Part shown: piece after piece, positions 7,546 to 15,408 of the stretch
Layout: each line of letters starts with the position of its first letter
Position numbering within the stretch: the first letter of the stretch is position 1
NCBI GenBank assembly: GCA_029287355.1
Contig: JARFRH010000194.1
Location: 1 to 42,065, forward strand
Direction of reading: 5' to 3'
DNA: 42,065 nucleotides
From: Maribacter sp.
GTDB lineage: Bacteria > Bacteroidota > Bacteroidia > Flavobacteriales > Flavobacteriaceae
Notes under the pieces: model-generated
Databases searched by the model: none
The model's input: only the letters and a program-made list of their open reading frames with translations
Told to the model about the DNA's origin: nothing
Program-made: the position numbers and the translations under genes

Positions 7546-9168
7546 TCAAGATATAACGGGCTCGCTTTCATCAGGATTCATAAGGAGCGCCTTATCAAAA
7601 TCGATACCCTCAATGGGTTTTAGTATTTCCAATTTAGGATCCCAATCTATTCTTCTTCCTAGTTTGTATGACAATCCTGCCATATGCGAAGCAATTGCCT
7701 CTTCAAAACCCTCTTTGATTCCACAGCTTACCTTACCTCCATTTCGGGTAGCACTCAACCACTCGCGCATATGTAAAAAAGTCGAATCTACTCTTGCTCC
7801 GTTGATATAGGTCCACATCAAGCCCTTATCGGCAAAATACTGTGAGGTTGCAGAAGCAACTGCATCAGGTATCATAGCACCCGGATTATACTGATAGATG
7901 GGCACTCCGGGATTCATTTTTTCAGCTTCTACCATTTCCGCATATCGGGTAGAGCGTCCATCTGGCCAGATGGTCAATCGGTTACCGAGTTCCATTGTAC
8001 CGTCATGGCCCATTAAAACAGTGGGGCGGTTAAAGCCATTGCCAAGCGTAGCGCTGTAGACAAATGTCATACCCTTCTCCTTGCCCTTTTTTTGACTGCT
8101 TCCGGTAGTAAAATTGGGAAACTCCATATTCACTTGAAGCACATCTGGCACATTACGACCATCACGATGTGTATAAATACCCCCAGAAGTCATCACAGAT
8201 TCAGGAATGCCCATGTCAAGAACGCAGTTCAGCCGATCATAATCGTGCGATAACAAATCCCCTGATAACCCGGATCCATAAGCCCACCACTTTCGCCATC
8301 GAAAAAAGTGGTTTTTATTAAATGGCACTTTTGGGGCTGAACCCAAGAAAAGATCCCAATCAATAGTCTGGGGACTCGCGTCTGGATGAATGTCATAGTT
8401 CCACGCACCGTTATCATCATTTCTGTTCGTATTCGTTTGAATCAATGAAACATGACCAATAGTCCCTTTGCCCATGATATCTTTGGCTGTCTGAAAACTC
8501 ATGGTTTGTCTATGTTGATGGCCGATCTGCAAAATGGCTTTTGAATTTTTGGCCGCTTCTCTTAGACGATAAGTTTCTTCAACCGTATGGGTCATGGGTT
8601 TTTCGACATATACATGAATATTATTTTCAAGCGCATCAATAGTCATCGGTGCATGCCAGTGGTCAGGTGTGGCAATAACCACTGCATCTACATTAGCACT
8701 TCGAATCATTTCTTGATGGGTCTTGTATCTTTTGACGATAGTCTCTTTTGTTGAAAATGAGGCTATCGCTTTTTTGGCCCTATAATCGAAGACGTCACAA
8801 ACCCCCACTAGTTTGATATTTAGTTTTTCTTGGGCTTTAAAGTCTTTTAAAGCGGTATGCTCTTTCCCTTCGGCTTTTGCCTCGCTGGCGGCTATCTCCA
8901 TCGACTCTATCCACTCTTTGGTAGCAAAACCCATCGCACGGCATAATTGCTCTCCACGTATACCAAAGCCGATAATGCCTACCCTGACAGGTTCGCCTCC
9001 TATGCCCTGAACAGCAGGAGGTAATGAAGGTTGAATATTCAATTGTTCCAATATTGCCGAACGTTCTTTTTTCTTTGCTACAGTGCTTGCGGCACCTGCC
9101 CACCATACGGCACCTAAAATGGGTATGCCGCCCAAGCCCTTTAGTGCATCTCTTCTAGTCCAAGTCAT
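7546..9168 (-). CDS. Tat-exported Gfo/Idh/MocA family oxidoreductase
   Basis: This 540-residue protein starts with a twin-arginine signal (TRRDALKGLGG followed by a hydrophobic stretch), so it should be exported folded, probably with its nicotinamide cofactor bound. The Rossmann motif GFGIRG is at 67-72. The family's catalytic signature is present as ATPDHWH (167-173) and VEKPMTHT (EKP 189-191). About 40 charged residues (80-115) are inserted between the first two Rossmann strands, an extension compared with cytosolic family members. Such enzymes oxidise or hydrolyse sugars or glycosides; the substrate cannot be read from sequence. The gene overlaps the upstream DoxX gene by 4 bp (ATGA), implying translational coupling. 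Confidence 0.88.
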   Translation of the reverse strand: MTWTRRDALKGLGGIPILGAVWWAGAASTVAKKKERSAILEQLNIQPSLPPAVQGIGGEPVRVGIIGFGIRGEQLCRAMGFATKEWIESMEIAASEAKAEGKEHTALKDFKAQEKLNIKLVGVCDVFDYRAKKAIASFSTKETIVKRYKTHQEMIRSANVDAVVIATPDHWHAPMTIDALENNIHVYVEKPMTHTVEETYRLREAAKNSKAILQIGHQHRQTMSFQTAKDIMGKGTIGHVSLIQTNTNRNDDNGAWNYDIHPDASPQTIDWDLFLGSAPKVPFNKNHFFRWRKWWAYGSGLSGDLLSHDYDRLNCVLDMGIPESVMTSGGIYTHRDGRNVPDVLQVNMEFPNFTTGSSQKKGKEKGMTFVYSATLGNGFNRPTVLMGHDGTMELGNRLTIWPDGRSTRYAEMVEAEKMNPGVPIYQYNPGAMIPDAVASATSQYFADKGLMWTYINGARVDSTFLHMREWLSATRNGGKVSCGIKEGFEEAIASHMAGLSYKLGRRIDWDPKLEILKPIEGIDFDKALLMNPDESEPVIS

Positions 9169-9659
9169 GATATTTCGGTTTTTGTTAGTTCGTTATTTCT
9201 ATGGAAAATGCGCTTTAAGCCAAAACGTTCGGCCGTGGGTATCTGAAAAAGTATGATACAGCCGATCAGTTCAATCAGATTCTTATTGATGAACCAATAA
9301 CTGCCTTCAACATTTAGTTGGGTAAGCCACGGAAAAGCGGGGTGCGCCAGATAATACATTGCCAAAAGCCCAATACCGACTATGGCGCCGATTCTTTCGA
9401 AGATGCCCAATAGGAGGGTAATGCCCACAAATATGAGTGCAATTTTATTTCCCCAATCGGCAACACCGATTATTCCTTCGCTACTCAGCCATAAAAAGAA
9501 TGATTTGAAAGGGCCTTGGGCCGTGGCTAGATATCCGAATGAGGTCCACTCGGGGTTGTAGAGTTTAATGACTCCTTCATATAAAAAGTGCCAGCCTATG
9601 AATAGTCGCAACAGTAGCACCGTATCTTTTAAATCCCACTTTATTCTTTTTTTTTCCAT
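9165..9659 (-). CDS. DoxX-family membrane protein
   Basis: This 164-residue integral membrane protein has about four hydrophobic segments (near 13-30, 70-88, 90-108 and 126-142). The N-terminal LLLRLFIGWHFLYEGVIKL is the hallmark of DoxX/DoxD-like proteins, with FGYLATAQGPF and the long loop before ADWGNKIALIFVGITLLLG also typical. Its function is undefined; relatives are linked to quinone or thiol redox chemistry. It is the first gene of a two-gene operon with the Tat oxidoreductase and overlaps it by 4 bp. That suggests the membrane protein may pass electrons to or from the exported enzyme (inference). Confidence 0.85.
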   Translation of the reverse strand: MEKKRIKWDLKDTVLLLRLFIGWHFLYEGVIKLYNPEWTSFGYLATAQGPFKSFFLWLSSEGIIGVADWGNKIALIFVGITLLLGIFERIGAIVGIGLLAMYYLAHPAFPWLTQLNVEGSYWFINKNLIELIGCIILFQIPTAERFGLKRIFHRNNELTKTEIS

Positions 9660-10080
9660 TTGAATTGGTTTTAGTCATTTATATTGAACTGATCAGGAGA
9701 CAATAAATTCGAATATTACGTGGCATTCCGGCGTCAATTATTCCGAGGCAGCAAGACACAGCACTTTCCGGGTAAATTCAATGAATTGAAATTAAAAACG
9801 CAAAGCCTTATTTACTATGATAATTATCAGGTTTTGGAAATGGCTTTGGAAAGCCAATGAATTGGGAATATCTTTAAAAACCGCTTGTTGGATATTTTAG
9901 TTGTATTTATGTTTTATTTTCATGATTGGATTGAGAGCAAGATTGGAATAAAATACGTTAGGCAGCAAAACCTATAATCTTTTACGAAGCCTGAAGTCTA
10001 GAAGCCAAAAGAAAAATCCACCTATTATTGTTAAGTTTATGGCAATTACACCAACTCGAACTTAATTACCACCTGAAAAA
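9660..10080. other. Intergenic region between divergent operons, with palindromes
   Basis: No credible gene is seen in these 421 bp. Two symmetric elements stand out: a 12-bp perfect palindrome, TGATAATTATCA (9818-9829), and TGGCTTT-GG-AAAGCCA (9841-9856). Both could be operators for either divergent operon. No clear -33/-7 pair could be placed. Confidence 0.4.
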
Positions 10081-10881
10081 ATGAAGCACTTCAAGCTTAC
10101 TGCTTTGCTCTTCGTCCTCATTATTTGTAGCAATTCCAGTGCTCAACAAAAAGACAGCATATTCCTGGAGTATCAAATTGAAGCGTTTTTATTTAAAGGA
10201 AAAAATGCGAAAATCGTTTTTCCAAATTTGGAACCCAATGGCCAATGGATTTGGAGGGCACGTTTTTGGGGTCATGAACCCCAGACAGACAAGGCTTTAC
10301 TTGACAAAGGTTTTCACCTGGTGTATATTGATGTTTCAGATCTATTCGGAAATCAAGAAGCAGTGGAACTGTGGAATGACTTTTACACTCATTGTCGTGA
10401 AAAATACGCACTTAACAAAAAGGTGGTTTTGGAAGGAATGAGTCGCGGGGGACTCATCATCTACAACTGGGCAGCACAAAATACCGAGAAAGTGGCTTGC
10501 ATTTATGCCGATGCCCCCGTTTGTGATATCAAAAGTTGGCCAGGCGGACTATACACTGGAACGGGAAGTGAGAAAGATTGGGAAACCTGCCTTAAAGCAC
10601 ATCAACTCGATACCCAATCCGTATTGGAATATGAAGGTATTCCATTGCACACGAGTGTAAAAGTTGCTAAAGCAGAAATCCCGGTGCTTCATGTATATGG
10701 CACTACGGATGAGGTGGTTCCACACGAGGAAAATACCTTACTTTTGGCTAAAACTTTTGAGGAATATGGCGGAAAGATTATATCAATTCCAAAGGAAGGG
10801 GTTGGGCATCATCCGCATAGCCTTAAAGATCCAAAACCGATTGTTGATTTTATACTTGAAAATACTCTAAATGAAAACTAA
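10081..10881 (+). CDS. Secreted alpha/beta hydrolase
   Basis: This 266-residue protein has a signal peptide (about 1-21, ending near SNSSAQQ). The alpha/beta-hydrolase triad is readable: nucleophile Ser121 in GMSRGG (119-124), acid Asp210 in YGTTDEVVP, and base His243 or His244 in GVGHHPHS. An oxyanion-region motif (RARFWGHEP, about 59-67) precedes it. The lid-like insertion about 150-185 is short. The reaction is ester or amide hydrolysis, or a peptidase; no specific substrate is evident. It is first in a co-directional run of exported hydrolases and overlaps the next gene by 11 bp, supporting one transcript. Confidence 0.82.
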   Translation: MKHFKLTALLFVLIICSNSSAQQKDSIFLEYQIEAFLFKGKNAKIVFPNLEPNGQWIWRARFWGHEPQTDKALLDKGFHLVYIDVSDLFGNQEAVELWNDFYTHCREKYALNKKVVLEGMSRGGLIIYNWAAQNTEKVACIYADAPVCDIKSWPGGLYTGTGSEKDWETCLKAHQLDTQSVLEYEGIPLHTSVKVAKAEIPVLHVYGTTDEVVPHEENTLLLAKTFEEYGGKIISIPKEGVGHHPHSLKDPKPIVDFILENTLNEN

Positions 10882-12175
10882 CTACATGTCTCTCCGCCTA
10901 TTTTCCTTTTGTCTTTGTTTTGGGTATTGCCTTCTTCAAGCGCAAACACCCAAAGTCAATCAAGACCGTTTGGAAAATCGGATAATCGAACTTTCAAAAT
11001 TCGGTCTTCAGGAAAATGGTGAAACAGAACGCGTTGCTTTTAGTGATGCCGATGTTGCGGCGCAAAAATGGGTCGTACAAACGTTAAAGGACTTGGGGCT
11101 CGAAGTCCATATAGATTTTGCCGGAAATATTATCGGAAAGCGAGCAGGAATGGATGGATCTTTAAAACCCATTTCTTTCGGCTCGCATATAGATCGCGTT
11201 CCCAACGGAGGGAACTATGATGGTTGTGTCGGTTCCATGGCTTCAATCGAAGTTTTAGAAATACTCAACGAAAATGAAATCAAAACCGAACACCCTTTGG
11301 AAATTATTATTTTCTCCAATGAGGAAGGTGGTGTTATGGGTAGTCGAGCCATAGCAGGGCATTTGGGAAAGGCTGCCTTAAAAGTGCGGAATTCCACTGG
11401 GTTTTCAATGGGAGAAGGCATTATGCGATTGGGTGGCGATACAACACGTATTTCAGAAGTCGCCCGAAAAAAAGATGAAATAGCTGCTTTTTTAGAACTA
11501 CATATCGAACAAGGGGGTACGCTTGAAAAAGAAAACGTTCAAATTGGAATCGTTGAAGGTATTGTCGGACTCCAATGGTGGGAGGTTGAATTTACAGGTT
11601 TTGCCAATCATGCGGGCACCACCCCAATGAACGCTCGTCAAGATGCTTTGTTGGCAGCGGCCAAATTCATTGTGGCCGTCAATGAAGTAACCAACAGTAT
11701 GGAAGGTGCACAAGTGGGAACCGTAGGCAAAATTCAAGCGAAACCCGGAGCCCCTAATGTGATTCCCGGTAAAGTAGTTACCAGTTTGGAGATTCGCGAT
11801 TTATCCTCCGAGGTGATTGAAAAAGTATACGATGCGATTAAAACAAGAAGTGACGAAATCGCAAAGGCTTCCAATGTACAGATTGAATACCGGCCTCTAG
11901 ATACAACCGCCGACCCGGCACTAATGACCGCTGTTATTCAGGATGAGATTGCTCGTTCCGCTAAAAAGCTAGGTCTTTCAACCAAAAGAATGCCAAGTGG
12001 CGCAGGCCATGATGCCCAAGATATGGCTTTGATAGCGAATACAGGAATGATTTTCGTGCCCAGTAAAGGGGGTATTAGCCATTCTCCCAAAGAATTTACG
12101 GCTGCTAAAGATATGGCCAATGGTGCCAATGTTTTATTGCATACCATTTTGGCTTTGGATAAGAAATTGGATTAA
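10871..12175 (+). CDS. Exported M20-family Zn amidohydrolase (N-carbamoyl-L-amino acid hydrolase-like)
   Basis: This 434-residue protein of the hydantoinase/carbamoylase branch of M20 has an N-terminal signal peptide, which is unusual because most relatives are cytosolic. The two-metal site is complete: H106 (GSHIDRV), D117 (NYDGCVG), E151/E152 (SNEEGG), H211 (LHIEQG) and H404 (ISHSPKEF). The dimerisation lid carries NHAGTTPMNARQDAL (about 246-260). Known relatives hydrolyse N-carbamoyl amino acids, allantoate or ureidoglycolate, releasing amino acids or ammonia. The precise substrate is open. The start at 10871 overlaps the previous gene by 11 bp; an in-frame Met at residue 6 would start 4 bp after its stop and also keep the signal peptide. 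Confidence 0.87.
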   Translation: MKTNYMSLRLFSFCLCFGYCLLQAQTPKVNQDRLENRIIELSKFGLQENGETERVAFSDADVAAQKWVVQTLKDLGLEVHIDFAGNIIGKRAGMDGSLKPISFGSHIDRVPNGGNYDGCVGSMASIEVLEILNENEIKTEHPLEIIIFSNEEGGVMGSRAIAGHLGKAALKVRNSTGFSMGEGIMRLGGDTTRISEVARKKDEIAAFLELHIEQGGTLEKENVQIGIVEGIVGLQWWEVEFTGFANHAGTTPMNARQDALLAAAKFIVAVNEVTNSMEGAQVGTVGKIQAKPGAPNVIPGKVVTSLEIRDLSSEVIEKVYDAIKTRSDEIAKASNVQIEYRPLDTTADPALMTAVIQDEIARSAKKLGLSTKRMPSGAGHDAQDMALIANTGMIFVPSKGGISHSPKEFTAAKDMANGANVLLHTILALDKKLD

Positions 12176-12190
12176 TCACCGAACACTATT

Positions 12191-13654
12191 ATGAAAACGC
12201 TTTTTAGATTACAAAACTTTTTATTGGTGCTCCTCATTAGCGCTTGTCAACCAAGCGGTGTGGTTTTTCCAGATGCTATATGTATAGAAAACGTATCTGT
12301 AATTCAACCTGAAGAGGGATTGATAGAAAATCAAACCGTAATTGTGCAAGGAGAGAAAATCTTTAAAGTTGTTCCATCCGCGGACTTGAATCTGTCCCCA
12401 GAAAATCAAATCATTGATGGTAAAGGTAAATACTTGATGCCCGGACTTTGGGATGCCCATGTGCATTTCGCGTATATGGAAGAACTGGCACCGAGTATGT
12501 TCGATTTGTTTTTAGGGTATGGCATCACAAGTGTTAGAGACACCGGCGGTAGGATCGACTTTGTAAAAATGTGGAAAGATAAGGCATTGGCAAATCCAAA
12601 CGATGCACCCAGAGTCATGATAGCAGGCCCTTTGTTAGACGGAATACCTAATGTATATGATGGCAGTACCCCGCAACGCCCACCCCTTTCGGTTGGTTTA
12701 CCTACCCTTGAGGCGGCGGCTAAGAAAGTAAACGAATTGGATAGTTTGGGTGTTGATTTACTGAAAGCCTATGAAATGCTGACTCCTGAACAATTTGCCC
12801 TCATTGCAAAAATGGCGAAGGAAAAAGGACTCAAAGTAACGGGGCATGTGCCTTTAAGCATGGATGTCATAAGCGCCTCGAATGCTGGACTGAGCAGCAT
12901 GGAGCATATGCGTAATTTAGAATTGTCATGTGCGTCAAATGCCGATGAGCTGTTGCAACAACGCTTAGAACTATTAAAAACCGAAAAAGATAGTGCAGGG
13001 GGTATTTTGAGAAGTAAAATTCATGAATTACAAAGGGAAACGGCCGTTAAGAACTATGATGAGATTAAAGCCAAGGAAATCTTGGCGGTGCTGGCCAATA
13101 ACCAAACCTGGCAAATTCCGACCCTAGCCTTAAGTGCATTTCTCACGAACCGTCATTTTGAACATCCTGAATGGCGAGAAAGTATTACCTTCTTCCCAGA
13201 GGTCATTGAACAAGAATGGGAAAAAGCTGCAGTATCCATACAGAAAATGCCTATTACCCCATTTCGAATTCAGTATGCTGAATGGTCTTTAAAAATGGTG
13301 AAAAAAATACATGAAACGAAAATAGAAATCATGGCTGGCACCGATTGCCCCATTGCGCTACTTACTCCTGGACTTAGTCTTCACGAAGAATTAGCCATGT
13401 TAGTCCAAGCTGGTCTCACACCTTTAGAGGCCATAAAAACGGCAACTGTGAACCCCGCAAAATATTTCAATTTACAGCATGAATTAGGCTTAGTGCAGGA
13501 AGGTATGTGGGCAGATTTAATATTGCTTGATGCTAACCCCATTGAAAACATCGCAAATACCAAAAGCATCAATGCCGTAGTAAAGAATGGAAAGTACTTT
13601 AATAAACGCCAATTGAATAAAATCCTTAAACGTGACCGAAGTCCTGAGAAGTGA
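12191..13654 (+). CDS. Amidohydrolase-family lipoprotein
   Basis: This 487-residue member of the amidohydrolase superfamily (imidazolonepropionase/prolidase-like branch) carries a lipoprotein signal with lipid Cys19 (LLISAC). Metal ligands are H90 and H92 (DAHVHF), K192 (LLKAYE), H219 (TGHVPL), H239 (MEHM) and the late Asp in MAGTDCP. The C-terminal composite beta domain is present (GMWADLILLDANPIENI). Relatives cleave C-terminal dipeptides or cyclic amides. It lies 15 bp after the M20 gene, so it fits the same exported amide-degrading pathway. The lipid anchor suggests a periplasmic or surface location. Confidence 0.87.
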   Translation: MKTLFRLQNFLLVLLISACQPSGVVFPDAICIENVSVIQPEEGLIENQTVIVQGEKIFKVVPSADLNLSPENQIIDGKGKYLMPGLWDAHVHFAYMEELAPSMFDLFLGYGITSVRDTGGRIDFVKMWKDKALANPNDAPRVMIAGPLLDGIPNVYDGSTPQRPPLSVGLPTLEAAAKKVNELDSLGVDLLKAYEMLTPEQFALIAKMAKEKGLKVTGHVPLSMDVISASNAGLSSMEHMRNLELSCASNADELLQQRLELLKTEKDSAGGILRSKIHELQRETAVKNYDEIKAKEILAVLANNQTWQIPTLALSAFLTNRHFEHPEWRESITFFPEVIEQEWEKAAVSIQKMPITPFRIQYAEWSLKMVKKIHETKIEIMAGTDCPIALLTPGLSLHEELAMLVQAGLTPLEAIKTATVNPAKYFNLQHELGLVQEGMWADLILLDANPIENIANTKSINAVVKNGKYFNKRQLNKILKRDRSPEK

Positions 13655-13736
13655 AAAAAGGTATTGATTTCATTTATATTTACTTCCCCAATATCATTAT
13701 ATTAGTTAACTCTTTTTAACCTAAGAACACTCGAAA

Positions 13737-15287
13737 ATGAAAAAAGAACTACTCACTTGCCTATGCTTGTTATTTCTTGCATTCGGATTCTCTCAAACTA
13801 CCGAAGAAATCGTTGAAGCCATTCAAAAAGAAGCTAACGAAAATTCGCAGTTAGAACCTTTAGCACATCAGTTGATGGATGTTATAGGTCCTCGTTTAGT
13901 AGGCACGCCCCAAATGAAAAATGCCCATGATTGGGCGGTTAAAAAGTATGCGGAATGGGGTATTATCGCAGAGAATCAAGAATGGGGTAAATGGAAAGGC
14001 TGGCAACGTGGTATCACCCATATCGATTTGGTATCCCCACGTGTGGTCTCGTTAAGTGGAATGCAGTTAGCATGGAGCCCGTCTACAGGAAAGAAAGGAG
14101 TTACGGCTCATCTTATTGCCCTACCAATGGTTTCCGATTCTCTGGAATTCGTGAAATGGCTCCCCAAAGTCAAGGGTAAATTCGTCATGGTTTCAATGAA
14201 TCAACCTACCGGAAGGCCCGATTATAATTGGGAAGAATTCGCTACGGAGGAATCCTTCGAGAAAATGAAAAACGAACGCGATGCACAACAAAAAGAGTGG
14301 GGCGAGAATATGAAGAATACGGGCTATACCAGCCGTAACATTAATAAAGCTCTCGAAGCTGCTGGGGCAGTTGGCATCTTACAATCCCGCTGGTCGAATG
14401 GCTTTGGAGCAAACAAGATTTTTAGTGCCGGTACCGATAAAATTCCAGCAGTGGATCTTTCCTTAGAAGACTACGGGCTTTTATATCGAATGGTTAAAAA
14501 CGGTGCGAATCCTCAGATAAAAATAGTCGCAGAATCTGAAGACATGGGTGCAGTACCAACTTTTAACACCATAGCCACCATACCAGGAAAAGAACTACCA
14601 GATGAATATGTAATTCTCTCCGCGCATTTTGATTCTTGGGATGGCGCCACAGGTGCAACCGATAACGGTACAGGTACAATAACAATGATGGAAGCCGCTC
14701 GTATTCTTAAGAAAATATATCCGAATCCTAAAAGAACGATCATCATCGGACATTGGGGAAGTGAAGAACAAGGCTTAAATGGATCTAGAGCGTTTGTGGA
14801 AGACCACCCGGAAATCATTAAAAATATGCAGGCCCTTTTCAATCAAGACAACGGTACGGGTCGCGTTGTGCGTATTTCCGGTCAAGGCTTTTTGCATGCC
14901 TATGATTATGTGGGCCGATGGTTGGATGCTGTTCCTGAAGATATTACAAAGCACATTGAAACTACCTTCCCTGGTGCTCCGGGAGGTGGCGGTTCTGACT
15001 ATGCTTCGTTCGTCGCAGCAGAAGCTCCAGCTTTTTCCTTGAGTTCGCTGAGTTGGAGTTATTGGAACTATACCTGGCACACCAATCTCGACACTTATGA
15101 TAAAATCGTTTTTGATGATGTGCGCAACAATGCTATACTCACAGCGATTATGGCCTATATGGCAAGTGAAGATCCTGAAAAAACCTCTAGGGAAAAAGCC
15201 ACTTTAATCGGCAAGAACCCACGTACTGGTGAGCCACGCACTTGGCCAAAACCAAGGTCTCCTGAGCGGAATGGTGGATTGAATTAA
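13737..15287 (+). CDS. Secreted M28-family metallopeptidase with PA-like insert
   Basis: This 516-residue protein has a signal peptide (1-20, ending FGFSQ). A PA-like insert region (about 115-255) precedes the M28 catalytic domain. Zinc ligands are visible in order: H297 (SAHFDSW), D309 (ATDNGTG), E343/E344 (GSEEQGLNGS), D371 (NQDNGTG) and H448 (YTWHTNLDTYD). This fits a carboxypeptidase Q or aminopeptidase type exopeptidase acting outside the cytoplasm. The C-terminal 30 residues are Arg/Pro-rich. The gene is 82 bp downstream of the amidohydrolase and may have its own promoter. Confidence 0.9.
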   Translation: MKKELLTCLCLLFLAFGFSQTTEEIVEAIQKEANENSQLEPLAHQLMDVIGPRLVGTPQMKNAHDWAVKKYAEWGIIAENQEWGKWKGWQRGITHIDLVSPRVVSLSGMQLAWSPSTGKKGVTAHLIALPMVSDSLEFVKWLPKVKGKFVMVSMNQPTGRPDYNWEEFATEESFEKMKNERDAQQKEWGENMKNTGYTSRNINKALEAAGAVGILQSRWSNGFGANKIFSAGTDKIPAVDLSLEDYGLLYRMVKNGANPQIKIVAESEDMGAVPTFNTIATIPGKELPDEYVILSAHFDSWDGATGATDNGTGTITMMEAARILKKIYPNPKRTIIIGHWGSEEQGLNGSRAFVEDHPEIIKNMQALFNQDNGTGRVVRISGQGFLHAYDYVGRWLDAVPEDITKHIETTFPGAPGGGGSDYASFVAAEAPAFSLSSLSWSYWNYTWHTNLDTYDKIVFDDVRNNAILTAIMAYMASEDPEKTSREKATLIGKNPRTGEPRTWPKPRSPERNGGLN

Positions 15288-15297
15288 AATAAAAACC

Positions 15298-15366
15298 GCT
15301 GTCACATCAAGCGGAGTCGTGATGCCTCGCAACTAAATGGTTCTCGACTCCGCTCGAACTGACAGC
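15298..15366. repeat. REP-like interspersed inverted repeat
   Basis: Two 22-nt arms (15298-15319 and 15345-15366) pair at 19 of 22 positions around a 25-nt loop. Each arm starts or ends with GCTGTCA/TGACAGC and contains AGCGGAGTCG/CGACTCCGCT. The word TTCGAGCGGAGTCGAGAA is one I remember as recurring between genes in Flavobacteria. The hairpin sits between two co-directional genes and could attenuate or stabilise the transcript. Confidence 0.65.
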
Positions 15367-15408
15367 AAAGATTAAAAGCAATAAAAATAACCAACCAAAT
15401 TAAAACCT

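Noticed and set aside
9818-9829. Fur box
   Set aside because: TGATAATTATCA resembles half of the 19-bp Fur consensus but lacks the second unit and the expected spacing.
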